This document shows, in pieces, positions 1 to 7,900 of a stretch of 64,000 nucleotides of DNA. Each line of letters opens with the position of its first letter. The stretch's first letter is position 1. This DNA comes from Streptomyces cyaneochromogenes (lineage in GTDB: Bacteria; Actinomycetota; Actinomycetes; Streptomycetales; Streptomycetaceae). The DNA lies in the NCBI RefSeq assembly GCF_003963535.1, contig NZ_CP034539.1:5580001-5644000 (forward strand). The letters are read 5' to 3'. The notes beneath the pieces were generated by a model that worked only from the letters and a program-made list of their open reading frames with translations, ran no database searches and had not been told where the DNA came from. The position numbers were made by a program, and so were the translations under genes.

Positions 1-688
1 GCGCCGACGAACCGTCGTCCGACGCCGAGTCGCCCGCCGCCCGCAGCACGAACGCGGCGCCCAGCAGCCCCGCCGTCAGGCCTCGCGCCAGCCGGGCGCT
101 CTCCGTGAACTGGGCGACGATCGCCGCCAGCGTGGCGAACACCATGCCGACCCCGGCGAGGCCCAGCCCGAAGGCCAGCGCACCGGAGGCGCCCTGTCCG
201 GCCAGTCCGGCCGTCACCAGCAGGGCCAGCACGGCGTTCGCGACGGCGGCCGTCAGCAGCGCGGCCGTCAGCGAGGCCCGGCGACCCACCATCCCGGACG
301 CCACCAGCTCGTGGCGGCCGCTCTCCTCCTCGTCCCGGGTGTGCCGGATGACGAGGAGCAGGCTGACCACGGCCGCGAGGGCGCCCGCGTAGACGCCGAC
401 CCGCCAGGCCGTCAGGGCGCCGACCGAGTCGTCGAAGACGGGGCCGATCAGCGCGCGGAAGGAGGCGTTGCCCGCCGTGTCCTTCAGCAGCTCGGCGCGG
501 TCGGCGGGGGAGTCGTACAGGTTCTCCAGGGTGTTCGGCATGGAGAGGATCATGAGCGCGTTCACGCCCACCCAGACCGGGATCATCAGCCGGTCGCGGC
601 GCAGCGCGAAGCGCAACAGCGTTCCGGTGCCCGCCAGTTGGCGCGAGCCTGCCGGACGTACGTCGAAGGCGGTGGCGGCGGCGGTCAT
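1..688 (-). CDS. ABC-2 type exporter permease (3' end outside window)
   Basis: This is the membrane half of a drug or polyketide-type ABC exporter. The reading frame starts with ATG at 688 and stays open to the window edge, giving at least 229 residues. About 35 polar N-terminal residues are followed by a hydrophobic segment around the motif PVWVGVNALMILSM. Further membrane segments lie near residues 105-120, 140-165 and 170-195. The start overlaps the stop of the ATPase gene by four bases (ATGA), so the two are translationally coupled and form one operon. The sequence pattern is that of large permeases annotated as exporters of polyketide antibiotics. The substrate cannot be read from the sequence. 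Confidence 0.85.
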   Translation of the reverse strand, partial: MTAAATAFDVRPAGSRQLAGTGTLLRFALRRDRLMIPVWVGVNALMILSMPNTLENLYDSPADRAELLKDTAGNASFRALIGPVFDDSVGALTAWRVGVYAGALAAVVSLLLVIRHTRDEEESGRHELVASGMVGRRASLTAALLTAAVANAVLALLVTAGLAGQGASGALAFGLGLAGVGMVFATLAAIVAQFTESARLARGLTAGLLGAAFVLRAAGDSASDDGSSA

Positions 689-1620
689 CGTGCGGCCACC
701 TGTTCCGGCCCGTCGTCCTGGTAGTGCCGCAGGAACAGTTCCTCCAGCGTCGGCGGCGTCGACGTCAGGGAGCGCACACCGGACTCGCTCAGCGAGCGCA
801 GTACGGCGTCCAGCTTGTCGGTGTCGACCTGGAGGCGGACGCGACGGCCCTGGCCCCTCTCCACCGGCTGAACGGCGAGGTCGTGGACGCCCGGCAGACG
901 GGACAGCCCGTTGGGCGCGCCCGCCAGCTCGGCCGTGACGCTCGTCCGGGTCAGATGGCGCAGGTCGGCGAGCGAACCGGACTCGACCGTACGGCCCTTG
1001 CGGATGATGCTGACCCGGTCGCAGAGCTCCTCGACCTCGCTGAGGATGTGCGAGGAGAGCAGGACCGTACGGCCCCTGTCCCGCTCCTCCTCCACGCAGC
1101 GCTGGAAGACCTCCTCCATGAGCGGGTCCAGGCCGGAGGTCGGCTCGTCGAGGATCAGCAGGTCCACGTCCGAGGCGAACGCGGCGACCAGGGCGACCTT
1201 CTGCCGGTTGCCCTTGGAGTACGTGCGGCCCTTCTTGGTCGGGTCCAGCTCGAACCGGTCGATCAGCTCGGCGCGGCGGTGGGTGTCGAGGCCTCCGCGG
1301 AGGCGGCCGTAGAGGTCGATGACCTCGCCGCCGGACAGGTTCCGCCACAGCGTCACGTCCCCCGGCACGTAGGCGATCCGGCGGTGCACCTCCACCGCGT
1401 CCGTCCAGGGGTCGCGGCCGAGTACCTGCGCGCCGCCCGAGTCGGCGCGCAGCAGGCCGAGCAGGACGCGGATGGTGGTGGACTTGCCGGAGCCGTTGGG
1501 GCCGAGGAAGCCGTGGACCTCGCCGGCCTCGACGTCCAGGTCGAGCCCGTCGAGCGCGTGCGTCCTGCCGAACGACTTGTGCAGTCCGGATACCTCAATG
1601 GCGGGGTTGGCCTTCGTCAT
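685..1620 (-). CDS. ABC transporter ATP-binding protein
   Basis: This is a cytoplasmic ATPase subunit of 311 residues that powers the permease encoded just downstream. Visible motifs are Walker A GPNGSGKST near residue 40, a diverged signature YSKGNRQK in place of LSGGQ, and Walker B LLILDEPTSGLDP. The last 80 residues form the C-terminal extension usual in drug-export ATPases of the CcmA/DrrA type. The gene is divergent from a GbsR/MarR-type regulator across 73 bp that carry a palindromic operator candidate. That arrangement suggests the regulator controls exporter production, possibly in response to the exported compound. ATG at 1620 was chosen because it fits the usual N-terminus of the family; no strong ribosome site is seen. 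Confidence 0.93.
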   Translation of the reverse strand: MTKANPAIEVSGLHKSFGRTHALDGLDLDVEAGEVHGFLGPNGSGKSTTIRVLLGLLRADSGGAQVLGRDPWTDAVEVHRRIAYVPGDVTLWRNLSGGEVIDLYGRLRGGLDTHRRAELIDRFELDPTKKGRTYSKGNRQKVALVAAFASDVDLLILDEPTSGLDPLMEEVFQRCVEEERDRGRTVLLSSHILSEVEELCDRVSIIRKGRTVESGSLADLRHLTRTSVTAELAGAPNGLSRLPGVHDLAVQPVERGQGRRVRLQVDTDKLDAVLRSLSESGVRSLTSTPPTLEELFLRHYQDDGPEQVAAR

Positions 1621-1640
1621 GCTTCAGAACGTACGCTTCT

Positions 1641-1656
1641 TTCAGAAATTTGTGAA
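1641..1656. promoter_or_regulatory. Palindromic operator candidate between exporter and regulator
   Basis: TTCAGAAATTTGTGAA is a 16-bp palindrome with only one mismatched pair (14 of 16 bases symmetric). It lies in the 73-bp gap between the divergent ABC ATPase and the GbsR/MarR gene. A second, off-centre inverted repeat (TACGCTTCTTT at 1632-1642, AAGGAAGCGTA at 1660-1670) flanks it. Size, symmetry and AT-rich centre fit a winged-helix dimer site. Assignment to the neighbouring regulator is inferred from position. Confidence 0.6.
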
Positions 1657-1693
1657 GTTAAGGAAGCGTATAAAGCCCCGATAGGATGGCGCC

Positions 1694-2191
1694 ATGACGG
1701 AAACAGCTGGTGACGGGCGGGACGCGGAGTCCGTGTCGAAGTTCGTGGAGTCCTTCGCGGCCCAGCTCGTCGAGGCCGGGATGCAGCGCATGGCCGCCCG
1801 GGTCTTCGCGGCACTCCTCGCCTCCGACAAGGGCGTGCTGACCTCCGCCGAGCTGGGCGAACAGCTGCAGATCAGCCCCGCGGCGGTCTCCGGCGCGGTG
1901 CGCTACCTGGCCCAGACGCACATGGTCTCCCGCGAACGGGAGCCCGGCTCACGCCGCGAGCGCTACCGGGTGCACGGTGACCAGTGGTACGAGGCCCTGA
2001 CCAACCGCGAAGCCGTCCTCAAGCGGTGGGAGAGCGCCCTGCGCGAGGGCGTCACCAGCCTCGGCGCCGACACCCCGGCAGGCCGCCGCCTCGCCGAGAC
2101 GCTCGCCTTCTTCGAGTTCGTCGAGGGCGAGATCGCGGCCATGATGGAGCGCTGGCGGGTGCACCGGGAGAAGACCTTCGGGCAGGGCTGA
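1694..2191 (+). CDS. GbsR/MarR-family transcriptional regulator
   Basis: A 165-residue DNA-binding protein. Residues about 20-100 form a winged helix-turn-helix: a helix bundle RMAARVFAALLASDK, the recognition region LQISPAAVSGAVRYLAQ, and a charged wing REREPGSRRERYRV. The C-terminal helices EALTNREAVLKRWESAL onward are the dimerisation and effector half seen in GbsR-like repressors. The gene is divergent from the ABC exporter operon, the classic layout of a self-regulating repressor of an efflux system. A TAGGAT sequence lies only seven bases before ATG, so the promoter position is uncertain. The ligand is unknown. Confidence 0.88.
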   Translation: MTETAGDGRDAESVSKFVESFAAQLVEAGMQRMAARVFAALLASDKGVLTSAELGEQLQISPAAVSGAVRYLAQTHMVSREREPGSRRERYRVHGDQWYEALTNREAVLKRWESALREGVTSLGADTPAGRRLAETLAFFEFVEGEIAAMMERWRVHREKTFGQG

Positions 2192-2230
2192 CCCACGGTC
2201 CGCCGCGTGCCCGAGGGCGCGGCGGCAGGA

Positions 2231-2644
2231 TCACACCGGCATACGGCGGGACAGGGCACCGGCCCGCTCACGCAGCGTGGCCCACCAGGCCTCGTGACCG
2301 GGCATCGGCACCTGGACGTCCGACCGGCCCTCGTAGCCGGACGGCTCCGGCCACCGCACCTCGACACGGGCGCGCTCGGCGAGGACCAGGACGGATGCGG
2401 TGAACCCGCGCGAGAGCGCGTCGATCACATGGTGCGAGTGGCTGTCGTGCCAGCGCAGCAGGGTGTTCACGAACGTCCCGAAGACCGCCGGATCGATCTT
2501 GCACTCGTCGTTCTCCATCGGCCCGAACCCCGACGGAACGCCCAGTTCCTCCTCGTACAGGCGCACATACCGCAGGAACAGCCGGGCCGCCCCGTTGGAC
2601 GGGTTCCACAGGGTCTCGTCCCCGATGTCGAAGTACTGGCTCAT
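2231..2644 (-). CDS. Conserved hypothetical protein, DUF6086-like
   Basis: A 137-residue soluble protein without signal peptide or membrane segment. It begins MSQYFDIGDETLWNPSNGAA and contains ENDECKIDPAVFGTFV, a pattern I recall from the small actinobacterial DUF6086 family, whose function is unknown. ATG at 2644 is preferred over ATG at 2656 because a G-rich run (GGGGGG) lies just upstream of it. It stands alone between the regulator and the lipid kinase-like gene, so its neighbours give no functional hint. Family assignment is from memory. Confidence 0.7.
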   Translation of the reverse strand: MSQYFDIGDETLWNPSNGAARLFLRYVRLYEEELGVPSGFGPMENDECKIDPAVFGTFVNTLLRWHDSHSHHVIDALSRGFTASVLVLAERARVEVRWPEPSGYEGRSDVQVPMPGHEAWWATLRERAGALSRRMPV

Positions 2645-2713
2645 CGCGCCCCCCATGATCGACGGCCGGTCAGCGTAGACCGGACCCGCCCCGAGGCGCC
2701 CGCGATTTACCGC

Positions 2714-3610
2714 TCACCGCCCCGGCAGCACCAGCCGCAGCCCGCCCTCCCCCACGGTCCACGTCCGTCTGCGCAGCGGCCCCGACACCGCCGTGTCCGC
2801 GCCGTACCGGAAGTGCGCGCCCGACACCGTCACGGTCCGTCCCTCGGCCCGCAGCGGTGAGGCCTCCGCGCCCACGGACACCGGCCGCACCTCCACCGCG
2901 GCCACCCCGGCGACCCCCGGCGTCACCGACACCGCCTCCACCGGCTGGTCGAGGTCCACCAGCGTCGCCCCGTCCACCTCGACGCGCAGCCGCGACGGCC
3001 CGGAACCGGACCCGGCGGAGGCGGGGCGCGCCGGCACCAGTGTCCGTACGAGCGACTGGCACGTCCGCAGCCACGGCCGCGCGGCACCGGCCCCCGCGCC
3101 CGGCCCGCTGGCCGGTCCCGCACCGGCGCCCTCCCGGTCGGCACCCTCCGGCGCGACGGGCTCGCGTACCGGCGGGATGCGCAGCGTGCCCAGCACCACG
3201 CCGTCGCTGTCGTCCACGAGCACATCGAGCCGCCGCTCCACGCCCTCCAGCACGGCCCGGGCCGCCGCCACCGCCCCCGTCGGCACCCCGAGGGACCGGG
3301 CCAGCGACAGCGCGCCCCCGACCGGCACCACCGACAGCACGCATTCGGCCAGCTCCCGCTGCCGGTGCAGCAGGGTCACCGTCCGCGTCAGTGTCCGGTC
3401 GTCGCCGACGACCACCGGCCGGCGCGACCCGCGCCGCGCCAGTGCCCGGGCGAACTCGTCGGGATCCTCCGGCAGGCACACCTTCGTGGCCGCACCCGCG
3501 CTGAGCACGTCTTTCGCGATCCTGACGGACTCCCCGTCCATCATCCGAGCGACCGGATCGATCACCACCAGCAGCTGGTCGGACATCGCGAAAGTCGCCA
3601 CCTCGGCCAT
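2714..3610 (-). CDS. Diacylglycerol/lipid kinase-like protein
   Basis: A 298-residue cytoplasmic protein related to the diacylglycerol kinase catalytic family (DagK/YegS type). Residues about 10-120 are the nucleotide-binding half: LLVVIDPVARMMDG, VVVGDDRTLTRTV, and VPVGGALSLARSLGVP, which stands where the family has its GGDGT and GTxNDFAR motifs. The canonical GGDGT is degenerate here (GDDRT), so kinase activity is not certain. The second half is Ala/Gly/Val rich with beta strands, as in the family. ATG at 3610 was chosen because GAGGAA lies ahead of it; a later Met at 3586 is possible. It is divergent from purA, an arrangement I recall from other Streptomyces. Confidence 0.75.
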   Translation of the reverse strand: MAEVATFAMSDQLLVVIDPVARMMDGESVRIAKDVLSAGAATKVCLPEDPDEFARALARRGSRRPVVVGDDRTLTRTVTLLHRQRELAECVLSVVPVGGALSLARSLGVPTGAVAAARAVLEGVERRLDVLVDDSDGVVLGTLRIPPVREPVAPEGADREGAGAGPASGPGAGAGAARPWLRTCQSLVRTLVPARPASAGSGSGPSRLRVEVDGATLVDLDQPVEAVSVTPGVAGVAAVEVRPVSVGAEASPLRAEGRTVTVSGAHFRYGADTAVSGPLRRRTWTVGEGGLRLVLPGR

Positions 3611-3807
3611 GCCTCGCTTCCTCGGGTAGCATCTTTGTGCAAGAGCCCCTTGCGCTATTGCGCCAGGGGCTTCGTCTATTCCGGGGCCATCCGGTCCGAC
3701 GGTGCGCGGCCAACGACGGTCGCGGCCGGTCGTGGTACACGCGGCGAGACACCTTACGCGTGCACCCCTGACCTTGGACATGCCCCGCCCGGAAGGGGTG
3801 TACGCGC

Positions 3808-5091
3808 GTGCCCGCACTTGTGCTGCTCGGTGCTCAGTGGGGTGACGAAGGCAAGGGAAAGGCGACGGACCTGCTAGGCGGATCCGTCGACTATGTGGTG
3901 CGCTACCAGGGCGGCAACAACGCCGGCCACACGGTGGTCGTGGGTGATCAGAAGTACGCCCTGCACCTGCTCCCTTCCGGAATCCTCTCGCCGGGGTGTA
4001 CCCCGGTCATCGGCAACGGTGTCGTCGTCGACCCGTCGGTCCTGCTCTCCGAGCTGAGCGGTCTGAACGAGCGTGGCGTCGACACGTCAAAGCTCCTCAT
4101 CAGCGGAAACGCGCACATCATCACGCCTTACAACGTGACGGTGGACAAGGTGACGGAACGCTTCCTCGGCAAGCGGAAGATCGGCACCACCGGGCGCGGT
4201 ATCGGCCCGACCTACGCCGACAAGATCAACCGCGTCGGTATCCGCGTCCAGGACCTGTACGACGAGTCGATCCTTCAGCAGAAGGTCGAAGCGGCCCTCG
4301 ACGCCAAGAACCAGATCCTCACCAAGCTCTACAACCGCCGCGCCATCGCCGCCGACCAGGTCGTCGAGGAGCTGCTGGGCTACGCCGAGAAGATCAGGCC
4401 GTACGTCGCCGACACGGTCCTGATCCTCAACCAGGCGCTCGAGGACGACAAGGTGGTCCTCTTCGAGGGCGGCCAGGGCACGCTCCTCGACATCGACCAC
4501 GGGACCTATCCCTTCGTCACGTCGTCCAACCCCACCGCCGGTGGTGCGTGCACGGGCGCGGGCGTCGGTCCCACGAAGATCAGCCGCGTCATCGGCATCC
4601 TCAAGGCGTACACGACCCGTGTCGGCTCCGGTCCCTTCCCGACCGAGCTGTTCGACGAGGACGGCGAGGCGCTGCGCCGCATCGGCGGCGAGCGGGGTGT
4701 CACCACCGGCCGTGACCGCCGCTGCGGCTGGTTCGACGCGGTCATCGCCCGCTACGCCACCCGCGTCAACGGCCTGACCGACTTCTTCCTCACCAAGCTG
4801 GACGTGCTGACCGGCTGGGAGGAGATCCCGGTCTGCGTGGCGTACGAGATCGACGGCAAGCGCGTCGAGGAACTCCCGTACTCCCAGACCGACTTCCACC
4901 ACGCCAAGCCGGTCTACGAGACCCTGCCCGGCTGGTCGGAGGACATCACGTCGGCCAAGTCCTTCTCGGATCTGCCGAAGAACGCGCAGAACTACGTGAA
5001 GGCGCTGGAGGAGATGTCCGGCGCGCCGATCTCCGCGATCGGTGTGGGTCCGGGCCGCGACGAGACGATCGAGATCAACTCGTTCCTGTAG
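3808..5091 (+). CDS. purA: Adenylosuccinate synthetase
   Basis: Adenylosuccinate synthetase joins IMP and aspartate using GTP, the first committed step from IMP to AMP, in the cytoplasm. The 427-residue length is normal for a bacterial enzyme. Landmarks are the N-terminal GTP-binding loop GAQWGDEGKGK, NNAGHTVVVG with the catalytic histidine, GTTGRGIGPTYADK, the switch-like LLDIDHGTYPFVTSSNP and TTGRDRRCGWFD. GTG at 3808 is the start: it gives the standard N-terminus PALVLLGAQWGDEG and follows GGAAGGGG. The gene is convergent with the small downstream gene, with only one base between the two stops. Confidence 0.98.
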   Translation: MPALVLLGAQWGDEGKGKATDLLGGSVDYVVRYQGGNNAGHTVVVGDQKYALHLLPSGILSPGCTPVIGNGVVVDPSVLLSELSGLNERGVDTSKLLISGNAHIITPYNVTVDKVTERFLGKRKIGTTGRGIGPTYADKINRVGIRVQDLYDESILQQKVEAALDAKNQILTKLYNRRAIAADQVVEELLGYAEKIRPYVADTVLILNQALEDDKVVLFEGGQGTLLDIDHGTYPFVTSSNPTAGGACTGAGVGPTKISRVIGILKAYTTRVGSGPFPTELFDEDGEALRRIGGERGVTTGRDRRCGWFDAVIARYATRVNGLTDFFLTKLDVLTGWEEIPVCVAYEIDGKRVEELPYSQTDFHHAKPVYETLPGWSEDITSAKSFSDLPKNAQNYVKALEEMSGAPISAIGVGPGRDETIEINSFL

Positions 5092-5092
5092 G

Positions 5093-5458
5093 TCACGGGT
5101 AGCAGTTGATGATCGTGTGGAAGGTGGTGTACTGCGAGCCCGGGGGACCGGTCTCGCGGTACACCACCTTCGCCTCGTCCACGCAGTAGACAGGATTGAG
5201 GTTGCCGCCGACGCTCAGCTCGTCCGTGTGCTCCACGTAGACACCGTTGCCCTCGCCGTAGACGGACACCTCTCCACAGGTGCCGGTGAGGGTCAGTCGC
5301 ACCTCGTCGGCGTCGACCTCCACCCGACCGCCGTGACAGACGTGGGACCTGCGCGGCCCCCAGCCCGCACCGCCGCGGCGGACAGCACCAGGGAGACCGC
5401 CGGCCGGGCGAAGGCCCGCCACGGTGTGCCGCTGCCTCGGCCCGGTCGGGTCCCTCAT
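5093..5458 (-). CDS. DUF3060-like secreted protein, N-terminus doubtful
   Basis: The last 80 residues look real: a Cys-containing segment SHVCHGGRVEVDADEV, then short glycine-rich strands VSVYGEGNGVYVEHTDELSV, ending in TFHTIINCYP. This is reminiscent of DUF3060 domains, which are small secreted beta proteins of unknown role. The N-terminal 40 residues in this frame (GPRQRHTVAGLRPAGG...) have no hydrophobic core. A neighbouring frame of the same DNA reads ARPAVSLVLSAAAVRAG, which looks like a signal-peptide core. A pair of compensating frameshifts (5350-5430) may therefore have scrambled the signal peptide. The ATG at 5458 is a guess. Confidence 0.55.
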   Translation of the reverse strand: MRDPTGPRQRHTVAGLRPAGGLPGAVRRGGAGWGPRRSHVCHGGRVEVDADEVRLTLTGTCGEVSVYGEGNGVYVEHTDELSVGGNLNPVYCVDEAKVVYRETGPPGSQYTTFHTIINCYP

Positions 5459-5729
5459 GCGCCATATGTCCCTCGCGCAACGGTTCTTGACGGATCATCA
5501 GCAACCTGCACGGCTGGTGGTGGATCCATTCACTTCGGGAACTAGCACCGACTGAGACACTCCCCCTGGTCTCGGTGGTCTTCCGCGAACGTACGGACTC
5601 CACCCGCCGGCCGGTCCCTGACATCTGTCAGGACGCGACCCGCCCGCCGGCTCCGTACGGTTTCCAGCGGCTGGACATACGCCCACAGGACCCGTACCGA
5701 GGGTCCGACCGTTCCAAGGGGGAACACAC

Positions 5730-6116
5730 GTGATCCACTCTGTGAAGGTCGCCGTCGCGACCATGGCATCCACCGCGATCGCCGCCGCCGGCCTCGTCTT
5801 CGGCGCGGCGGGTTCTGCCCACGCGACCGGTCATGGTGAGGGCTACTACGGCGTCTGGGCCTCCGGCGTCAACGTCCGTGCCGGTGGCGGGGAGCAGTGC
5901 TATCTGTACCCGTCGGCCGCCAACTGCCCGGACGTGCAGACCACGGTGAGCAACCCGGCCCAGGTGTGGGTGTACTGCCAGGAGGAGGGCGCGCAGAGCG
6001 TCGGCGGCAACCCGTACTGGGTGTGGGTGCGAACCCCGAGCGGCCACCACGGCTACATGGCCAGCTACTACATCAGCAACACCACCAACTGGATCGACGG
6101 CGTCCCGGACTGCTGA
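5730..6116 (+). CDS. Small secreted SH3-like protein
   Basis: A 128-residue exported protein. It starts at GTG 5730 after a GGGGGAA ribosome site. A signal peptide covers about residues 1-32, with a hydrophobic core AIAAAGLVFGAAG and a likely cleavage after SAHA. The mature part holds VNVRAGGGEQCYLYPS and WVWVRTPSGHHGYMASYYIS, the pattern of a bacterial SH3-like domain. Such domains commonly bind peptidoglycan or occur in peptidase inhibitors. Four cysteines in the mature chain could form two disulfides. Function beyond extracytoplasmic location is unknown. Confidence 0.82.
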   Translation: MIHSVKVAVATMASTAIAAAGLVFGAAGSAHATGHGEGYYGVWASGVNVRAGGGEQCYLYPSAANCPDVQTTVSNPAQVWVYCQEEGAQSVGGNPYWVWVRTPSGHHGYMASYYISNTTNWIDGVPDC

Positions 6117-6135
6117 CGAGGCCTTCCGGCCCGAA

Positions 6136-6165
6136 CCGCGGGTTCCGTGCCTGCGCAACCCGCGG
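6136..6165 (+). terminator. Hairpin after the SH3-like gene
   Basis: A perfect 9-bp stem (CCGCGGGTT / AACCCGCGG) with a 12-base loop starts 20 bases past the stop codon at 6116. There is no T-run, which is common for terminators in high-GC actinobacteria. The rest of the 325-base gap to the lipase holds a consensus-like TTGACA at 6307-6312 and an inverted repeat at 6356-6383. Confidence 0.55.
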
Positions 6166-6355
6166 CGGCACCAACTACCGCAGCCTCCGCACCGCCTGGT
6201 GGTGGTAGCCGCTCTGAAGGAACGGCTCGACCGCGACATTCCGGGCCCCGATTTCCGTAATCCGCAATTCCGGTTGGTTCGAAACTCCGTACACGCGGAC
6301 AGGAAGTTGACAGCCGTCTGAAAGGGTCCGAAAAAATCTCCCCCCGGAGCAACCT

Positions 6356-6383
6356 GACATGAACACGCGCCCTCATTCATGTC
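6356..6383. promoter_or_regulatory. Inverted repeat in lipase leader
   Basis: GACATGAA (6356-6363) and TTCATGTC (6376-6383) form an exact 8-bp inverted repeat around 12 bases. It lies 44 to 73 bases downstream of a TTGACA box and 58 bases before the lipase start. It could be an operator or an mRNA hairpin. Confidence 0.45.
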
Positions 6384-6441
6384 GAGAAGGACACGGGGAG
6401 GGCCGCACTGAATTGCGGTCCGCTGCTCATGGGGGAAAGTC

Positions 6442-7332
6442 TTGTCGCAGAACAGACTTGTTCGTGCCCTGGTCGCCACGGCGACCGCGGGAGTCATGAT
6501 GGGAATCGCGGCAGGTGAGGCCAGTGCGGCCACTCCGTCCCGTTCCCCGGGCGTGAAGAATGCCGTGTATTTCGTGCACGGGATCAACGCGAAGCATCTC
6601 GAAGTCAACAATGCCAAGCAGGACTGCAAGAAGGTCTTCGGCAAGGCGATGTCCGACCTTCGGGCGAAGGGCTGGAAGGGGAAGTTCGTCACCTGGGGGT
6701 ACTACAAGAAGGACGTCAATTGCACCCGTAAGGTGAACGGGAACCTGGACACCCGAATCCAGGAGCTCGGTCGCCTGCTCGCCTGGGACATCTACAAGAA
6801 TTACTCCAGGCACGGAAAGAAGGTCGACGTGGTCGGCCATTCCATGGGCGGCCAGGTGATCCGCGCCGCCATCACCGGCGTGAACAAGTACGGCTCATCG
6901 AGCAAGTGGCCGGACTACCTCTACGTCGAGGACGTGGTCACCCTCGCCAGCCCGTTCAAGGGCGCCGGCATCGCGCGCTTGTGCTCCCTCCAGTCGCACA
7001 AGCAGTGCAGCGACCTGAAGCCGGGCAGCGGCTTCCTCTCGTGGGCCGGGCAGAACCCGCAGTCCAGGATGAAGACGGACTGGACCCTCATCGGCTCCAG
7101 TGACGACGACACCGTCCACAGCGGCTCCGCGATCGGCATGAAGGCCAAGCACAAGGTCGTCTACTACAGCGGCCAGGGGCTTGAGCACAACGGCATCCAA
7201 AAGGCCGGCGGCAACAAGGTCTACAAGTACAAGTACTCCGACAACAACGGCGCACGCTGGTCGACGAACAGCGAGCGGCGCGCTCCGCTTCGCTACACCT
7301 ACGAAGCGTTGAGGCACCCCTCGGTCTGGTAG
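6442..7332 (+). CDS. Secreted triacylglycerol lipase-like alpha/beta hydrolase
   Basis: A 296-residue exported esterase or lipase. TTG at 6442 is the start, preceded by GGGGGAAAG; it opens a signal peptide with core LVATATAGVMMGIAAGEASA. The mature enzyme shows the oxyanion segment AVYFVHGINA, the nucleophile elbow GHSMGG around residue 133, a probable acid residue in DWTLIGSSDDDTV, and the histidine of GLEHNGI near the C-terminus. The order matches class I actinobacterial lipases. Cysteines (CKK, NCTR, ARLCSL, KQCSD) could form disulfides outside the cell. Likely substrates are lipids or esters in soil. A weak hairpin pairs GGCCCAG at 7350 with CTGGGCC at 7381, just past the stop. Confidence 0.88.
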   Translation: MSQNRLVRALVATATAGVMMGIAAGEASAATPSRSPGVKNAVYFVHGINAKHLEVNNAKQDCKKVFGKAMSDLRAKGWKGKFVTWGYYKKDVNCTRKVNGNLDTRIQELGRLLAWDIYKNYSRHGKKVDVVGHSMGGQVIRAAITGVNKYGSSSKWPDYLYVEDVVTLASPFKGAGIARLCSLQSHKQCSDLKPGSGFLSWAGQNPQSRMKTDWTLIGSSDDDTVHSGSAIGMKAKHKVVYYSGQGLEHNGIQKAGGNKVYKYKYSDNNGARWSTNSERRAPLRYTYEALRHPSVW

Positions 7333-7588
7333 GCCGGTGAGATGAAGGCGGCCCAGGCCCCTTGCCGGAGACGGTGAGGTCTGGGCCGTCGGGGTTCGTG
7401 GAGTCACGATGCGGATGGTGGGCGGTCGCGGGTCGTCGCGGACAGCCGCGAGACCCGCCCAGACCGCCCGCCAGGAAACCGCGCCTGCGGCGGCCGGCGG
7501 TCCCACCCGATGGAGCTGTGAACGGGCGAAGTGCGCGCGGCGGCCCTAGCGTGAGGTTGCAGGGGGCGATCGGAAGAAGGTGAGTGTC

Positions 7589-7879
7589 ATGCGCGTACTG
7601 CTGCAGGCCCATGTCGACACGGAGAAGGCCAACGAGGTCATCCGCAGCGGCAAGATGCCCCAGGTCATGCAGGAGATCATGGAGGCGTTCAAGCCGGAGG
7701 CCTCCTACTTCAGCCCGGACAACGGGGTCCGCACGATGTTCCTGGTCTTCGACATGCAGGACTCCGCACAGTTGCCACCGCTCACCGAGCCGCTCTTCGA
7801 GAAGTTCGGCGCCAAGGTGGACTACACACCGGTGATGAACCTCGAGGACCTGCAGAAGGGGCTGTCCCAGCTGAAGTAG
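7589..7879 (+). CDS. Conserved small protein, dimeric alpha/beta-barrel type
   Basis: A 96-residue cytoplasmic protein beginning MRVLLQAHVDTEKANEVIRS. ATG at 7589 is chosen over the in-frame GTG at 7580 because GAAGAAGG ends eight bases before it. Strand-helix order (RVLLQAHVD, EVIRSGKMPQVMQEIMEAF, RTMFLVFDM, LFEKFGAKVDYTPVM) suggests a ferredoxin-like fold of the dimeric barrel kind. Similar proteins are widespread in actinobacteria with no assigned role that I know. It is monocistronic and convergent with the next gene. Confidence 0.75.
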   Translation: MRVLLQAHVDTEKANEVIRSGKMPQVMQEIMEAFKPEASYFSPDNGVRTMFLVFDMQDSAQLPPLTEPLFEKFGAKVDYTPVMNLEDLQKGLSQLK

Positions 7880-7900
7880 GGCCGAACCGAACCGCGAACG

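Noticed and set aside
2793..3629. Long plus-strand frames opposite the lipid kinase-like gene
   Set aside because: They are Ser/Thr/Arg/Pro-skewed mirror frames of a GC-rich gene with no family resemblance.
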